DNA of 18,989 nt from Pseudomonadota bacterium (GCA_023436745.1 JAEZHZ010000039.1:1-18989); one strand, 5' to 3'; counted from the first letter of the stretch, positions 1-7,660 are shown. A program made the numbers and translations. The notes: generated by a model not told the origin, from the letters alone.

Positions 1-792
1 GCCAAGATCGAGAAGCCCCAGGCCATCGAGCGGCTCGAGGAGATCGTCAAGCTGTCCGACGCCATCATGGTCGCCCGTGGCGACCTCGGCGTGGAACTGC
101 CGCTCGAGACCGTACCAGGCCTGCAGAAGCGCATGATCCGCATGTGCCGCCGCTACGGCAAGCCCGTGGTGGTCGCCACCCAGATGCTGGAGTCGATGAT
201 CACGGCCCCGGTCCCTACCCGCGCCGAAGTGTCGGACGTGTCCATCGCCGTGTTCGAAGGTGCCGACGCCATCATGCTGTCGGCCGAGTCCGCCTCGGGC
301 CAGTACCCCATCGAAGCTGTCTCGACCATGAACAGGGTTGCCGCTGCCGTCGAGACCGATGCCAACTATCGCGGCATCATCCGCGCCGCCCAGACGGAGC
401 CGGAAGCGACCGCAGCGGACGCCATCTCGGCGGCCACGCGCCAGGTCGCGGAGACTCTCGACCTTGCGGCTATCGTTACCTACACCGCCTCCGGCTCGAC
501 CGGCATCCGCGCTGCGCGCGAGCGGCCGAGCAAGCCGATCATCGCCCTGTCGCCGAACCTGCGGACCATCCGCCGGCTCTCCGTGGTCTGGGGCATTCAT
601 TGCGTACAGACCGAGGATGCGGTGAGCCTCGAGGACATGGTCGATCGCGCCTGCGTCATTGCTTATCAGGAAGGCTTTGCCCGCCCAGGCGACCGCATCG
701 CCATCACGGCTGGTGTCCCCCTCGGCACCCCAGGGGCCACCAACATGCTGCGCATCGCCTTCGTCCGGCAGGACGGCGCTGGCTCAAGTTGA
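1..792 (+). CDS. pyk: Pyruvate kinase, C-terminal part (5' end outside the window)
   Basis: This gene makes ATP and pyruvate from phosphoenolpyruvate and ADP in the last step of glycolysis, in the cytoplasm. Frame 1 is open from the first base to TGA at 790-792, giving 263 residues, a little over half of the usual 470-480. The visible part starts at the active site: the KIE motif (codons 2-4, catalytic Lys and metal-binding Glu), then ARGDLG (25-30, metal-binding Asp) and VATQML. The stretch GADAIMLSAE completes the catalytic barrel. The C-terminal allosteric domain follows, with a conserved YTASGSTG-type segment, and the end looks complete. The start, the N-terminal barrel and any upstream partner are not visible. 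It converges on the outer-membrane protein gene across a shared terminator. Identification is secure from the motifs; which paralogue it is cannot be told. Confidence 0.97.
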   Translation, partial: AKIEKPQAIERLEEIVKLSDAIMVARGDLGVELPLETVPGLQKRMIRMCRRYGKPVVVATQMLESMITAPVPTRAEVSDVSIAVFEGADAIMLSAESASGQYPIEAVSTMNRVAAAVETDANYRGIIRAAQTEPEATAADAISAATRQVAETLDLAAIVTYTASGSTGIRAARERPSKPIIALSPNLRTIRRLSVVWGIHCVQTEDAVSLEDMVDRACVIAYQEGFARPGDRIAITAGVPLGTPGATNMLRIAFVRQDGAGSS

Positions 793-811
793 GACCATCT
801 GGTCCGCGAAC

Positions 812-850
812 ACGAAAAGGCCCGGCATTGCTGCGGGGCCTTTTTTTCGT
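812..850. terminator. Two-way rho-independent terminator between pyk and the outer-membrane protein gene
   Basis: The arms AAAAGGCCC (815-823) and GGGCCTTTT (836-844) form a stem with a 12-base loop. On + the stem runs into seven T (841-847), ending pyk. On - the same stem runs into TTTT, which would end the convergent gene that stops at 866. Confidence 0.9.
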
Positions 851-865
851 GTCGATGAGCGCCGC

Positions 866-1552
866 TCAGAAGTGGAAGTTGAGGCCCGCCTTGACGACGT
901 GCACCACCGGACTGATGCCGACCGTCTGCAAACCCGAAAGGGTACCCACAGGCGCTGTGCGACTGCCCAGATCGTAATAGCCGTACTCCGCCTTCACCGA
1001 CACCGCCTCGGTGACGGCGACCTCCACACCTGCGCCCAGCGTCCAGCCCACATATGTGTCGCTGAAAGCGTTTGTGATGCCGGTCGCAGGGGGTGTCACC
1101 GTTCCCCTCCCGCCGGCAACAGCAAGGCCGCCGGTGGCAAACAGAAGAACGCTGTCCAGTGCGACGCCTGCACGGGCTCGAAGGCTGCCGAGCCATTCGA
1201 CGTTGGCGTTGCAGGTGAAGGCTGGAGTGCCGACGCAGACGGCGCTGCCGTTCAGGCCCGACCACATTAGGTCGCCTTCAGCGCCAAGCACGAACGCGTC
1301 GAACTGGGCGTTCGCGCCTACGGTCGCCCCGAACAGCCCGCCATTGAGCGGCACATCGGTGACGATGCCCGATCCATTGCTGACACTGCGCGCGTTGCCG
1401 GAACCATATCCCGCCGACAGGCCGGCATAAAAGCCGCTCCAGTCGAAGCCCGGATCCGTGTAGTAGCCGGGCGCCTCGACTACCATGTCGGTCGCCATGG
1501 CGGGAAGCGTGACAATTGCCGTCGCGACAACCACCAGTCCAATCTTGCGCAT
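866..1552 (-). CDS. Outer-membrane beta-barrel protein (Omp25/Omp31-like)
   Basis: This is a predicted eight-strand outer-membrane barrel of 228 residues. The chosen ATG at 1552 gives a clean signal peptide, MRKIGLVVVATAIVTLPAMA, and lies 8 bases after a GGGGG stretch. An in-frame ATG at 1567 would only add five residues. The mature protein begins with an acidic, Tyr-rich stretch and the motif DWSGFYAGLSAGYG. Later come RARAGVA, a glycine-rich strand (LLFATGGLAVAGG) and KAEYGYYDLG, which is the strand pattern of rhizobial and Brucella Omp25/31 proteins. It ends in NFHF, with the terminal Phe expected for Bam-dependent insertion. Two cysteines about eight residues apart (CVGTPAFTC) may form a disulfide in a surface loop. 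The role is probably structural or porin-like; no substrate can be named. It is transcribed alone. Confidence 0.88.
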   Translation of the reverse strand: MRKIGLVVVATAIVTLPAMATDMVVEAPGYYTDPGFDWSGFYAGLSAGYGSGNARSVSNGSGIVTDVPLNGGLFGATVGANAQFDAFVLGAEGDLMWSGLNGSAVCVGTPAFTCNANVEWLGSLRARAGVALDSVLLFATGGLAVAGGRGTVTPPATGITNAFSDTYVGWTLGAGVEVAVTEAVSVKAEYGYYDLGSRTAPVGTLSGLQTVGISPVVHVVKAGLNFHF

Positions 1553-1593
1553 CTCATAAACCCCCATGCCTGCAAGTAAACAAAGCCTGCGGG

Positions 1594-1622
1594 ATTATAG
1601 TTAACGCCACGATAAGGCGCAG
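1594..1622 (-). promoter_or_regulatory. Candidate promoter of the outer-membrane protein gene
   Basis: On - there is a perfect TATAAT at 1599-1594, about 42 bases before the chosen ATG, giving an estimated leader of about 35 bases. The -35 position at the usual spacing (CTGCGC) is a poor match, so the call rests mainly on the -10 box. Confidence 0.4.
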
Positions 1623-1699
1623 AACGACTGCGACTCTGCTTGCCGGATTATTGAGGATCGCCAGTCTCCGCCCAAGTGGCGAGACCACAGCAGAGAAGC

Positions 1700-1732
1700 A
1701 AAAAAGAAGCCCGCAAACAAGTTGCGGGCTTC
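1700..1732 (-). terminator. Rho-independent terminator after ykgO
   Basis: The perfect 11-bp arms GAAGCCCGCAA (1706-1716) and TTGCGGGCTTC (1722-1732) have a 5-base loop. On - they are followed by six T (1705-1700), 22 bases after the ykgO stop codon. On + there is no T-tract, so it acts leftward. Confidence 0.93.
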
Positions 1733-1754
1733 GGGTCAGCTTGGCTTGGAAAGC

Positions 1755-1880
1755 TCAGCCCTGGCGGGCCTTGTAGCGCTTGTCCACCTTGTTGATGATG
1801 TAAACCCGGCCGCGGCGGCGGACGAGCTTGTTCGCGCGGTGGCGCGTCATCAACGCCTTCAGCGAGTTGCGGATCTTCAT
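1755..1880 (-). CDS. ykgO: 50S ribosomal protein L36, type B (zinc-free form)
   Basis: This is the 41-residue large-subunit protein L36, which begins MKIRNSLKALM and ends in KVDKRYKARQG. It is strongly basic and binds 23S rRNA. It has no cysteine, so the zinc ribbon of type A L36 is absent; this is the C-minus, type B form. The ATG at 1880 gives the family's normal length and is preceded by GAGGA; the in-frame start at 1940 is rejected because it would run through the leader hairpin. In many alphaproteobacteria type B is the only L36, so zinc starvation control should not be assumed from the missing cysteines. It has its own promoter, leader and terminator and so forms a single-gene unit. Confidence 0.95.
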   Translation of the reverse strand: MKIRNSLKALMTRHRANKLVRRRGRVYIINKVDKRYKARQG

Positions 1881-1905
1881 CTCGTAGTCCTCGGTCAAAC
1901 AAAAG

Positions 1906-1921
1906 GGGCGCCAAGGCGCCC
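1906..1921 (-). promoter_or_regulatory. GC-rich hairpin in the ykgO leader, followed by a T-rich run
   Basis: On - the leader reads GGGCGCC-TT-GGCGCCC and then CTTTTGTTTG. It forms a stem of six to seven pairs with a tiny loop and a terminator-like tail. It lies between the predicted transcription start (near 1930) and the ribosome binding site, so it could attenuate ykgO, or stop transcripts reading through from oppF. Confidence 0.5.
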
Positions 1922-1935
1922 GGAAACTGGGGGCA

Positions 1936-1965
1936 GTCATAGGGGAAAACCCCTCCGCCTGTCAA
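1936..1965 (-). promoter_or_regulatory. Predicted ykgO promoter with an inverted repeat in the spacer
   Basis: On - there is a perfect -35 TTGACA (1965-1960), an 18-base spacer and the -10 TATGAC (1941-1936). The spacer ends in an inverted repeat with arms AGGGG and CCCCT around four bases (1941-1954). The repeat overlaps the end of the -10 box and could be an operator. Confidence 0.6.
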
Positions 1966-2012
1966 CGCGGCAGGTGGCGCTTTTTACTGCCAACAACGCT
2001 CATTTGGCTCCT

Positions 2013-2036
2013 GGCAATCGCCTGAAGGCAACTGCC
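2013..2036 (-). other. Stem-loop downstream of oppF
   Basis: On - the sequence GGCAGTTGCC-TTCA-GGCGATTGCC can pair along ten positions, two of them G-U, with a 4-base loop. It begins 45 bases after the oppF stop. There is no T-tract behind it, so 3'-end protection of the operon mRNA, or factor-dependent termination, is more likely than intrinsic termination. Confidence 0.45.
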
Positions 2037-2080
2037 GGTTCCGAGTCCGCAAGAGAGCCGCGACAGTGCGCGCGTTCCCC

Positions 2081-3100
2081 TCAGGCGCCGAGAACGGCCT
2101 CCTCCGGCTGTTCGATCTCCCGCCAGCGAATGCAGGCCACCAGCCTGCCGCCCTCGATAGACTCAAGGGGTGGACGCACCTCGGCGCAGCGCTCCTTGGC
2201 AAAGCGGCAGCGCGTGCGGAACGGACAACCCGACGGCGGATTGATTGGCGACGGAATCTCGCCTCTCAGGGCATCGATGTTGCGTTGTCGCGCCAGCTTG
2301 GGATCGGGTATCGGCACCGCCGTCAGCAGCGCCCGCGTATACGGGTGCTTCGGATCGTCATAGATCTCGTCGCCGGTGGCGAGCTCGACGATGCGGCCTA
2401 GATAAAGCACAAGGATGCGATCCGACACGTGCCGCACGACACTGAGGTTGTGCGAGATGAAGATCAGCGTCAGCCCGAACTCGTCCTTGAGCTCGCTCAG
2501 CAGGTTCAGGATCTGAGCCTGGATCGACACGTCGAGCGCCGACACCGGCTCATCGCAGACGATGAGCTTGGGCTCGGTGATCAGCGCCCGTGCGATGCCG
2601 ATGCGCTGTGCCTGGCCGCCCGAGAACTCATGCGGATAGCGGTTGAGCATCTCCGGCAGGAGGCCTACAGCCTCCATGATCCGCACCACCTTCGCGCGAC
2701 GCTCCTGCTTCTTGAGCTCGGGGCGGAGGGTGCGAAGGGGATCCTCGATGATCTCGCCGACGGTCATGCGCGGGTTCAGCGACGCCAGCGGGTCCTGGAA
2801 GATGATCTGTAGGTCTGCCCGCCGCTTGCGCATCTCCTCGGCGGGTACGCGGGTGAGGTCCTGCCCCAGCCACAGCACCTGGCCTTCGTCCGGAGCGATC
2901 AACTGGAGGATACAGCGGCCAAGTGTCGACTTACCGCAGCCACTCTCCCCCACGATCCCGAGCGTCTCGCCTTGGCGGATGGAAAAGTTGATGTTCTCGA
3001 GCGCAGTCAGCTTCAGCGGCCGCGCGAACAGCCCCGTCGCGATCGAGAAGGTCTTCTTCAGGTCGCGGATCTCGAGCAGGTTGATCGGGGTCTGGTCCAT
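2081..3100 (-). CDS. oppF: Oligopeptide ABC transporter, second ATPase (OppF/DppF type)
   Basis: One of the two ATPases that power peptide import at the inner membrane; 339 residues, a normal family length. Visible motifs: Walker A GESGCGKST (51-59), Q-loop Gln102 in FQDP, signature FSGGQ (159-163), Walker B LIVCDEP (179-185) and the switch His217 in ISHNL. The C-terminal oligopeptide extension carries Cys292, Cys298 and Cys305; related peptide transporter ATPases use cysteines here for an iron-sulfur cluster. The ATG at 3100 is chosen because its A is also the last base of the oppD TGA, with AAGGTGG just ahead; a longer frame to 3145 would intrude into oppD. It is the last gene of the operon. 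Opp rather than Dpp is inferred from the binding protein. Confidence 0.93.
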   Translation of the reverse strand: MDQTPINLLEIRDLKKTFSIATGLFARPLKLTALENINFSIRQGETLGIVGESGCGKSTLGRCILQLIAPDEGQVLWLGQDLTRVPAEEMRKRRADLQIIFQDPLASLNPRMTVGEIIEDPLRTLRPELKKQERRAKVVRIMEAVGLLPEMLNRYPHEFSGGQAQRIGIARALITEPKLIVCDEPVSALDVSIQAQILNLLSELKDEFGLTLIFISHNLSVVRHVSDRILVLYLGRIVELATGDEIYDDPKHPYTRALLTAVPIPDPKLARQRNIDALRGEIPSPINPPSGCPFRTRCRFAKERCAEVRPPLESIEGGRLVACIRWREIEQPEEAVLGA

Positions 3101-4089
3101 CACGCCACCTTCTGTTCGTAACGCATCGGGCCCTCGTACCAGCACGCCTTTTCCCGACCGTTGCCCGTATCGATCAGCGGTGGCCGCTCCTCGAGGCAGC
3201 GATCGAAGCAGAACGAGCAGCGCGGATTGAACGAACAGCCCTTTGGCAGGCGTTCAAGGCTGGGCGGCAGCCCCTGGATGGGGTCGAGCCTTGCTGCCCT
3301 CTGGGCGATGTGTGGGGTGGAATGGAGCAAGCCCAGCGTGTAGGGGTGCCGCGGATTGTAGAACAGTTCGTCGACCGTACCTTTTTCCACCGCCCGCCCG
3401 GCATACATGACCATCATCCGGTCGGCGACACCCGCCACCACACCGAGATCATGGGTAATCAGCACCAGCGAGGTGCCGAAGTCGTTGGTCAGGTTCTTGA
3501 ACAGGTCCAGCATCTGCGCCTGCACCGTCACGTCGAGCGCCGTTGTCGGCTCGTCGGCGATCAGGATCTTGGGCTGGCACAGCAGCGCCATGGCGATCAT
3601 CACGCGCTGCCGCATGCCGCCGGACATTTCGTGCGGATAGGAGTTGGCACGCTTGACCGGCTCGGGAATGCCCACGCGCTCCAGCATCTCGATCGCCGTG
3701 CGCTCCGCCTGCCGGCGGTCGAAGCCCCGGTGCTTGACCAGTACCTCGGCGAGTTGCGCCTTCACCTTCAGGCTCGGGTTCAGCGAGGTCATCGGATCCT
3801 GGAAGATCATGGCGATATCCTTGCCGCGCACCCGGTCGAGCTGCGACTTCGGTAAGCCGACCAGGTTGAGGTCGCCCAGCATGGCCCTGCCGGTGGCGCG
3901 GCCGTTCTTGGCGAGCAGCCCCATGATGGACAGGAAGGCCTGGCTCTTGCCCGACCCGGATTCCCCCACCACCGCGAGCGTCTCGCCTGCCGTGAGCCGG
4001 AAGTTCATTTCCCGCACGGCATGCACTTCGCTGTCATGCAACTGGAAGGTGACCGAGAGATCCTCGATCGACAGAACGGTATCGGTCAT
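3100..4089 (-). CDS. oppD: Oligopeptide ABC transporter, first ATPase (OppD/DppD type)
   Basis: The partner ATPase of OppF, 329 residues. It has Walker A GESGSGKS (42-49), Q-loop Gln97 in IFQDP, signature MSGGM (155-159), Walker B ILIADEP (175-181), the D-loop in TTALDVT and switch His213 in ITHDLG. The C-terminal extension has cysteines at 285, 291, 294 and 298, one more than OppF in the same short stretch. The set fits the iron-sulfur site known from mycobacterial OppD, though no cluster can be proven from sequence. The start lies one base after the oppC stop and the stop shares a base with the oppF start, so translation is probably coupled. Both ATPases keep all catalytic motifs, so both sites of the heterodimer look active. 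Confidence 0.93.
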   Translation of the reverse strand: MTDTVLSIEDLSVTFQLHDSEVHAVREMNFRLTAGETLAVVGESGSGKSQAFLSIMGLLAKNGRATGRAMLGDLNLVGLPKSQLDRVRGKDIAMIFQDPMTSLNPSLKVKAQLAEVLVKHRGFDRRQAERTAIEMLERVGIPEPVKRANSYPHEMSGGMRQRVMIAMALLCQPKILIADEPTTALDVTVQAQMLDLFKNLTNDFGTSLVLITHDLGVVAGVADRMMVMYAGRAVEKGTVDELFYNPRHPYTLGLLHSTPHIAQRAARLDPIQGLPPSLERLPKGCSFNPRCSFCFDRCLEERPPLIDTGNGREKACWYEGPMRYEQKVA

Positions 4090-4090
4090 C

Positions 4091-5011
4091 TTAGCGGTCC
4101 TTCGGGTCCAGTGCGTCGCGCAGGCCGTCGCCGATATAGGTGAGACAGAGCAGCAGCGTGATCAGCACAGCGGCAGGGCCGAGCAGCAGCCAGGGCAGCA
4201 CTTCGGCTACGGGCGCGCCGGCAGAGATCAGCGTACCGAGCGATGTCTGGGGTTCTTGCACCCCGAGGCCGAGATACGAAAGGAAACTTTCCGCGATGAT
4301 GATCTCGGGAATGGTGAGCGTCGCATAGATCACCACCGGCCCCGTCAGATTGGGAACGATATGCCGGGTGATGATGGTCCAGGGCTTTGCACCCCCGGCC
4401 CTTGCGGCCTCGACGAACTCCTTTTCCTTCAGGCTCAGCGTCTGCCCGCGCACGATGCGCGCCATGGTCAGCCACTCGATGGCGCCGATCCCCACGAACA
4501 GCAGCACCGGATTCCGGCCGAACATCACCATCAGGATGATGACGAAAAGGATATAGGGCAGCGCATACATGATATCGACAATGCGCATCATGATCGCATC
4601 GACGCGGCCGCCGAAGTAACCAGCCACGGCCCCGTAGATCACGCCGATGGTGACGGACACCACGGTGGCCACCATGGCCACGATCAGGCTCATCTGCGTG
4701 CCCTGCAGAACGCGGGCCAGCATATCGCGCCCGTTCTGGTCGGTTCCGAGGAAGTGACCGGTGTCGAAGTTCGGCGGCTTGCGGATGTTCGACCAGTCGA
4801 CCTGCGAATAGCCCCAGGGCAAGAAGTACGGCCCGGCGAATGCCACCACGACGATCGCGATGACGATGAAGATCGACACCACCGCTGCCTTGTTCCGCAC
4901 CAGGCGCCGCATGGCGTCTTGGGTAAGCGAGCGGCCCTTGGGCGCATCCAGGACTTCAAGCTGGCGCGCATAGTTGGTGAGAATGGTGTCCTTGCCTGTG
5001 ATCCCGGCCAT
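4091..5011 (-). CDS. oppC: Oligopeptide ABC transporter permease (OppC/DppC type)
   Basis: One half of the inner-membrane channel, 306 residues. A cytosolic N-terminus of about 40 residues precedes the first membrane helix (about 42-62, VVSIFIVIAIVVVAFAGPYF). A periplasmic segment follows with the OppC-typical HFLGTDQNGRDMLAR, then a core of about five helices. The EAA loop that docks onto the ATPases is at 196-216, with EAARAGGAKPW. The ATG at 5011 is chosen because it overlaps the oppB TGA by one base (TGATG) and has GAAGGTGAGG ahead. A longer frame to 5041 would overlap oppB by 31 bases. It ends in TAA at 4091, one base before oppD. The family is certain; the substrate is inferred from the operon. 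Confidence 0.92.
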   Translation of the reverse strand: MAGITGKDTILTNYARQLEVLDAPKGRSLTQDAMRRLVRNKAAVVSIFIVIAIVVVAFAGPYFLPWGYSQVDWSNIRKPPNFDTGHFLGTDQNGRDMLARVLQGTQMSLIVAMVATVVSVTIGVIYGAVAGYFGGRVDAIMMRIVDIMYALPYILFVIILMVMFGRNPVLLFVGIGAIEWLTMARIVRGQTLSLKEKEFVEAARAGGAKPWTIITRHIVPNLTGPVVIYATLTIPEIIIAESFLSYLGLGVQEPQTSLGTLISAGAPVAEVLPWLLLGPAAVLITLLLCLTYIGDGLRDALDPKDR

Positions 5012-5934
5012 CAGCGGTACCTCACCTTCGGGTCGAGCCACGCATAGACCAGGTCGACGATCAGGTTCAGCGCGAGAATGATGAACATGTAGAGAATGGT
5101 CGTACCCAGCACGACGCCATAGTCCCGGTTTAGGGCGGCCGTGACGAAGTACTTGCCGATCCCGGGCAGGCCGAAGATCTGTTCGACGGCGAGCGATCCC
5201 GTCAGCAGGTAGCTGAGGCCCGGCCCGAGATAGGACACGACGGGGATCAGCGCCGGCTTGATGGCGTGGCGCGCCAGCACGAGACGCTCACCAATGCCCT
5301 TGGAGCGCGCGGTGCGGACATAATTCGTACCAAGCACCTCGATCATCGAGCCGCGCATCAGTCGCGATATTCGCGCCGCATGTGGCCAGGCGAGCACCGT
5401 CACCGGCAGCACAAGGTGCGCCCACGAGCCGTTGACCCATCCACCGGCGGGGAACCAGCCGAGATAGACGCCGAACCAGAGCTGCAGCAGCGCCGCATTG
5501 AGGAAGTTGGGCACCACCACGCCGATCATCACGATCAGCACCAGCGCATAGTCGGGCCACTTGTTCTGGTAGACCGCCGCCAGCATGCCAGCCACGATGC
5601 CGATTGCGGTGGCGATTACGAAGGCCGTCATCGCCATCGTCAGCGTGAAGGGGAAGCCAATGCGGATCAGGTCGGCGACGTCGAAGCCGTTGATGACCAT
5701 CGAGGGGCCGAGATCGCCCTGCAGCAACCGTCCCACATAGAGGAAATACTGCACGATCAGCGGCTGATCGAGATTGTAGTGGGCGCGCAGATTGGCGAGC
5801 ACGGTCGGCGGCAAGGCGCGTTCACCATCGAACGGGCCGCCCGGCGCCAGTCGCAGGATGAAAAAGCAGACGGTTACGGCGATCAGTGCAATCGGCACGG
5901 CCGACATTACCCGCCGCAGGGCGTAACCAAGCAT
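5011..5934 (-). CDS. oppB: Oligopeptide ABC transporter permease (OppB/DppB type)
   Basis: The other half of the channel, 307 residues with about six membrane helices. It begins MLGYALRRVMSAVPIALIAV, the usual OppB start: a short basic stretch and then helix 1, followed by RLAPGGPF. The EAA loop lies at 199-218 (YVRTARSKGIGE) and the C-terminus is the typical AWLDPKVRYR. The ATG at 5934 fits the family length and has AAGG nine bases ahead. A frame open to 6009 would add 25 non-conserved residues reading through the intercistronic hairpin, so it is rejected. The gap to oppA is 93 bases and holds that hairpin, which often means less mRNA for the permeases than for the binding protein. Confidence 0.92.
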   Translation of the reverse strand: MLGYALRRVMSAVPIALIAVTVCFFILRLAPGGPFDGERALPPTVLANLRAHYNLDQPLIVQYFLYVGRLLQGDLGPSMVINGFDVADLIRIGFPFTLTMAMTAFVIATAIGIVAGMLAAVYQNKWPDYALVLIVMIGVVVPNFLNAALLQLWFGVYLGWFPAGGWVNGSWAHLVLPVTVLAWPHAARISRLMRGSMIEVLGTNYVRTARSKGIGERLVLARHAIKPALIPVVSYLGPGLSYLLTGSLAVEQIFGLPGIGKYFVTAALNRDYGVVLGTTILYMFIILALNLIVDLVYAWLDPKVRYR

Positions 5935-5988
5935 GTTCGTAAGCCTTGTTGGTGCGGGCGCTACGTCCATGCGCCCGGATAAAAGAAC

Positions 5989-6010
5989 CGTGGGGGCCGC
6001 AGCCCCCACG
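5989..6010 (-). other. Intercistronic hairpin between oppA and oppB
   Basis: The perfect 9-bp arms CGTGGGGGC (5989-5997) and GCCCCCACG (6002-6010) flank a 4-base loop, 17 bases after the oppA stop. On - it is followed by GGTTCTTTTATCC, a weak T-tract. It probably protects the oppA 3' end and partly stops transcription, so that the binding protein is made in excess. Confidence 0.75.
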
Positions 6011-6027
6011 ATCAGGTTTCAGCCGTC

Positions 6028-7641
6028 TTACTCGGACTTGCTGAGCCAGCGAGTCCGGAAGATGTTCTTTGCGTTTTCCTCGAAGCCGGAGATCTTCGGG
6101 GACACGACGTCCTTCGACACGTACCAGTAGATCGGGATGGCAGCGAACTCGTCCATGGCGATCTTCTCGGCCTGGGCCAGCAGTTCGGCGCGACGATCGA
6201 GGTCGAGCTCCGTGGCGGCCTCAGCGAGCAGCGCATCGAACTCTTCGTTCGAATAGCGGCCGTAGTTGTTGCCCCAGTTCATGGTGCCGCCCTGGCTGAC
6301 GCCGGTCTTCAGCAGGTCCAGGGTGTTGGCGGGGTCGGAATAGTCGAGCAGCCAGCCGGCACGGCCGACCTGGAAGTCACCGGCGCGCAGCGCATCGTAA
6401 TGCACCGCGGTTTCCGCGTTGAACAGCTCGACGTTCACGCCCAGCGGCTCCCACATCGAGGCGATCGCCACGGCGATGCGCTGGTGGTTGTCGTTGGTGT
6501 TGTAGCGCAGCTGCAGGGTGAGCGGATTGTCCGGGCCGTAGCCGGCTTCGGTCATCAGCTCGATGGCGCGGGCAACGCGTTCCTCGTAGGGCTGGTCAGC
6601 CCATTCGGGGTGGTAGGCGTTCTCGACATAGTTGTTGGTACCCGGCGGGACCCAGCCATAGGCCGGCAGTTCGCCGGTGCCCAGCACGTCCGGACCGATC
6701 ACGTCACGCAGCACCGAGATGGACAGCGCCTCGCGGATGCGCGGGTCGTTCAGCGGCTCGGTTTCCTGGTTCATCACGTAGTAGTAGACGCCGAGGAACG
6801 GCACCACGTGAGCCTGGCCGGGCATGTTTTCCTGCAGCCACTGGTACTGGTCGGCCGGGAAGTCGGTCAGAATGTCGAACTCGCCCGCACGGTAGCGGTT
6901 GAGCGCAGCGGCCTGGTCTTCCAGAACGTGGTAGTAGACCTCGTCGATCTGCACGTTCTCGGCGTCGTAGTAGGTGTCGCTCTTTTCGGAGCGGACATAG
7001 GAGCCCGGCAGCCACTCGACCACGGTGTACGGGCCGTTGGAGACGATGTTGTCCACGTCGGTCCAGTCGTCGCCCAGCTCTTCCACCAGGTGCTTCGGCA
7101 CCGGATAGGCGGTGTAGTGGGTCAGCGCATCGAGGAAGTACGGGGTGGGGGCGTTGAGGGTGATCTCGAGCGTCTTGTCGTCGATGGCCTTGACGCCCAG
7201 CTCGTTGAGATCGGTGATCTCGCCCGAGTTGATCTGCTCGGCGTTCTTGATCGGGAACTGCAGGTAGGCGTAGTCCGCCGCGGTGGCAGGATCGAACAGG
7301 CGCTGGAAGGCAAAAACGAAGTCATCGGCGGTCACCGGGGTGCCGTCGGACCACTGGATGCCGTCGCGCAGATGGAAGGTATAGACGGTACCGTCTTCGG
7401 AGATGTCCCAGCTCTCGGCCTGGCCAGGAATAGCCTGGGCGGCAGCGTCTTCGGTGAGCAGGCCCTCGAGGTAGTCGCCGATGACCCGGTTTTCCCAGTC
7501 ACCCGACGCCTGGTGCGGATCGAGCGTACCCGGGTCACCACCATTGTGCAGCTGAAGCGTCACGGCCGAGGCCGCGGTGCTCATCATCAGCGCCATGGCG
7601 CCGGCGGTCGCGACCGCGGTCAGGGTTTGAGTGAGTTTCAT
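6028..7641 (-). CDS. oppA: Periplasmic oligopeptide-binding protein (OppA type, solute-binding family 5)
   Basis: Captures peptides in the periplasm and hands them to OppBC; 537 residues. The ATG at 7641 sits behind a strong AAGGAGATG and starts a classic signal peptide, MKLTQTLTAVATAGAMALMM, cleaved after an ASA site near residue 26. No lipobox cysteine is present, so the protein is soluble. Family features include PGTLDPH near the mature N-terminus, DGTVYTFHLRDGIQWSDG, a TADDFVFAFQRL segment, the stretch IVSNGPYTVVEW and NDPRIREAL. The order and wording of these blocks follow enterobacterial OppA more closely than DppA or the nickel-binding protein, hence the Opp call. A frame open to 8181 is an artefact crossing the promoter region. 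Peptide length preference cannot be read from sequence. Confidence 0.93.
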   Translation of the reverse strand: MKLTQTLTAVATAGAMALMMSTAASAVTLQLHNGGDPGTLDPHQASGDWENRVIGDYLEGLLTEDAAAQAIPGQAESWDISEDGTVYTFHLRDGIQWSDGTPVTADDFVFAFQRLFDPATAADYAYLQFPIKNAEQINSGEITDLNELGVKAIDDKTLEITLNAPTPYFLDALTHYTAYPVPKHLVEELGDDWTDVDNIVSNGPYTVVEWLPGSYVRSEKSDTYYDAENVQIDEVYYHVLEDQAAALNRYRAGEFDILTDFPADQYQWLQENMPGQAHVVPFLGVYYYVMNQETEPLNDPRIREALSISVLRDVIGPDVLGTGELPAYGWVPPGTNNYVENAYHPEWADQPYEERVARAIELMTEAGYGPDNPLTLQLRYNTNDNHQRIAVAIASMWEPLGVNVELFNAETAVHYDALRAGDFQVGRAGWLLDYSDPANTLDLLKTGVSQGGTMNWGNNYGRYSNEEFDALLAEAATELDLDRRAELLAQAEKIAMDEFAAIPIYWYVSKDVVSPKISGFEENAKNIFRTRWLSKSE

Positions 7642-7660
7642 TCTCGTCCCATCTCCTTGT

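Noticed and set aside
1881..1940. N-terminal extension of L36 by 20 residues
   Set aside because: The family starts at MKIRNS, and the extra codons coincide with the GC-rich leader hairpin.
1755..1965. Zinc (Zur) control of the cysteine-free L36 gene
   Set aside because: I see no Zur-like palindrome in the promoter, and in many alphaproteobacteria this is the only L36 form, so the absence of cysteines alone is not evidence.
3644..5047. Open frame of 467 codons on + across oppC and oppD
   Set aside because: Its His/Asp/Arg-rich composition is typical of a shadow frame, and the - strand encodes clear transporter proteins.
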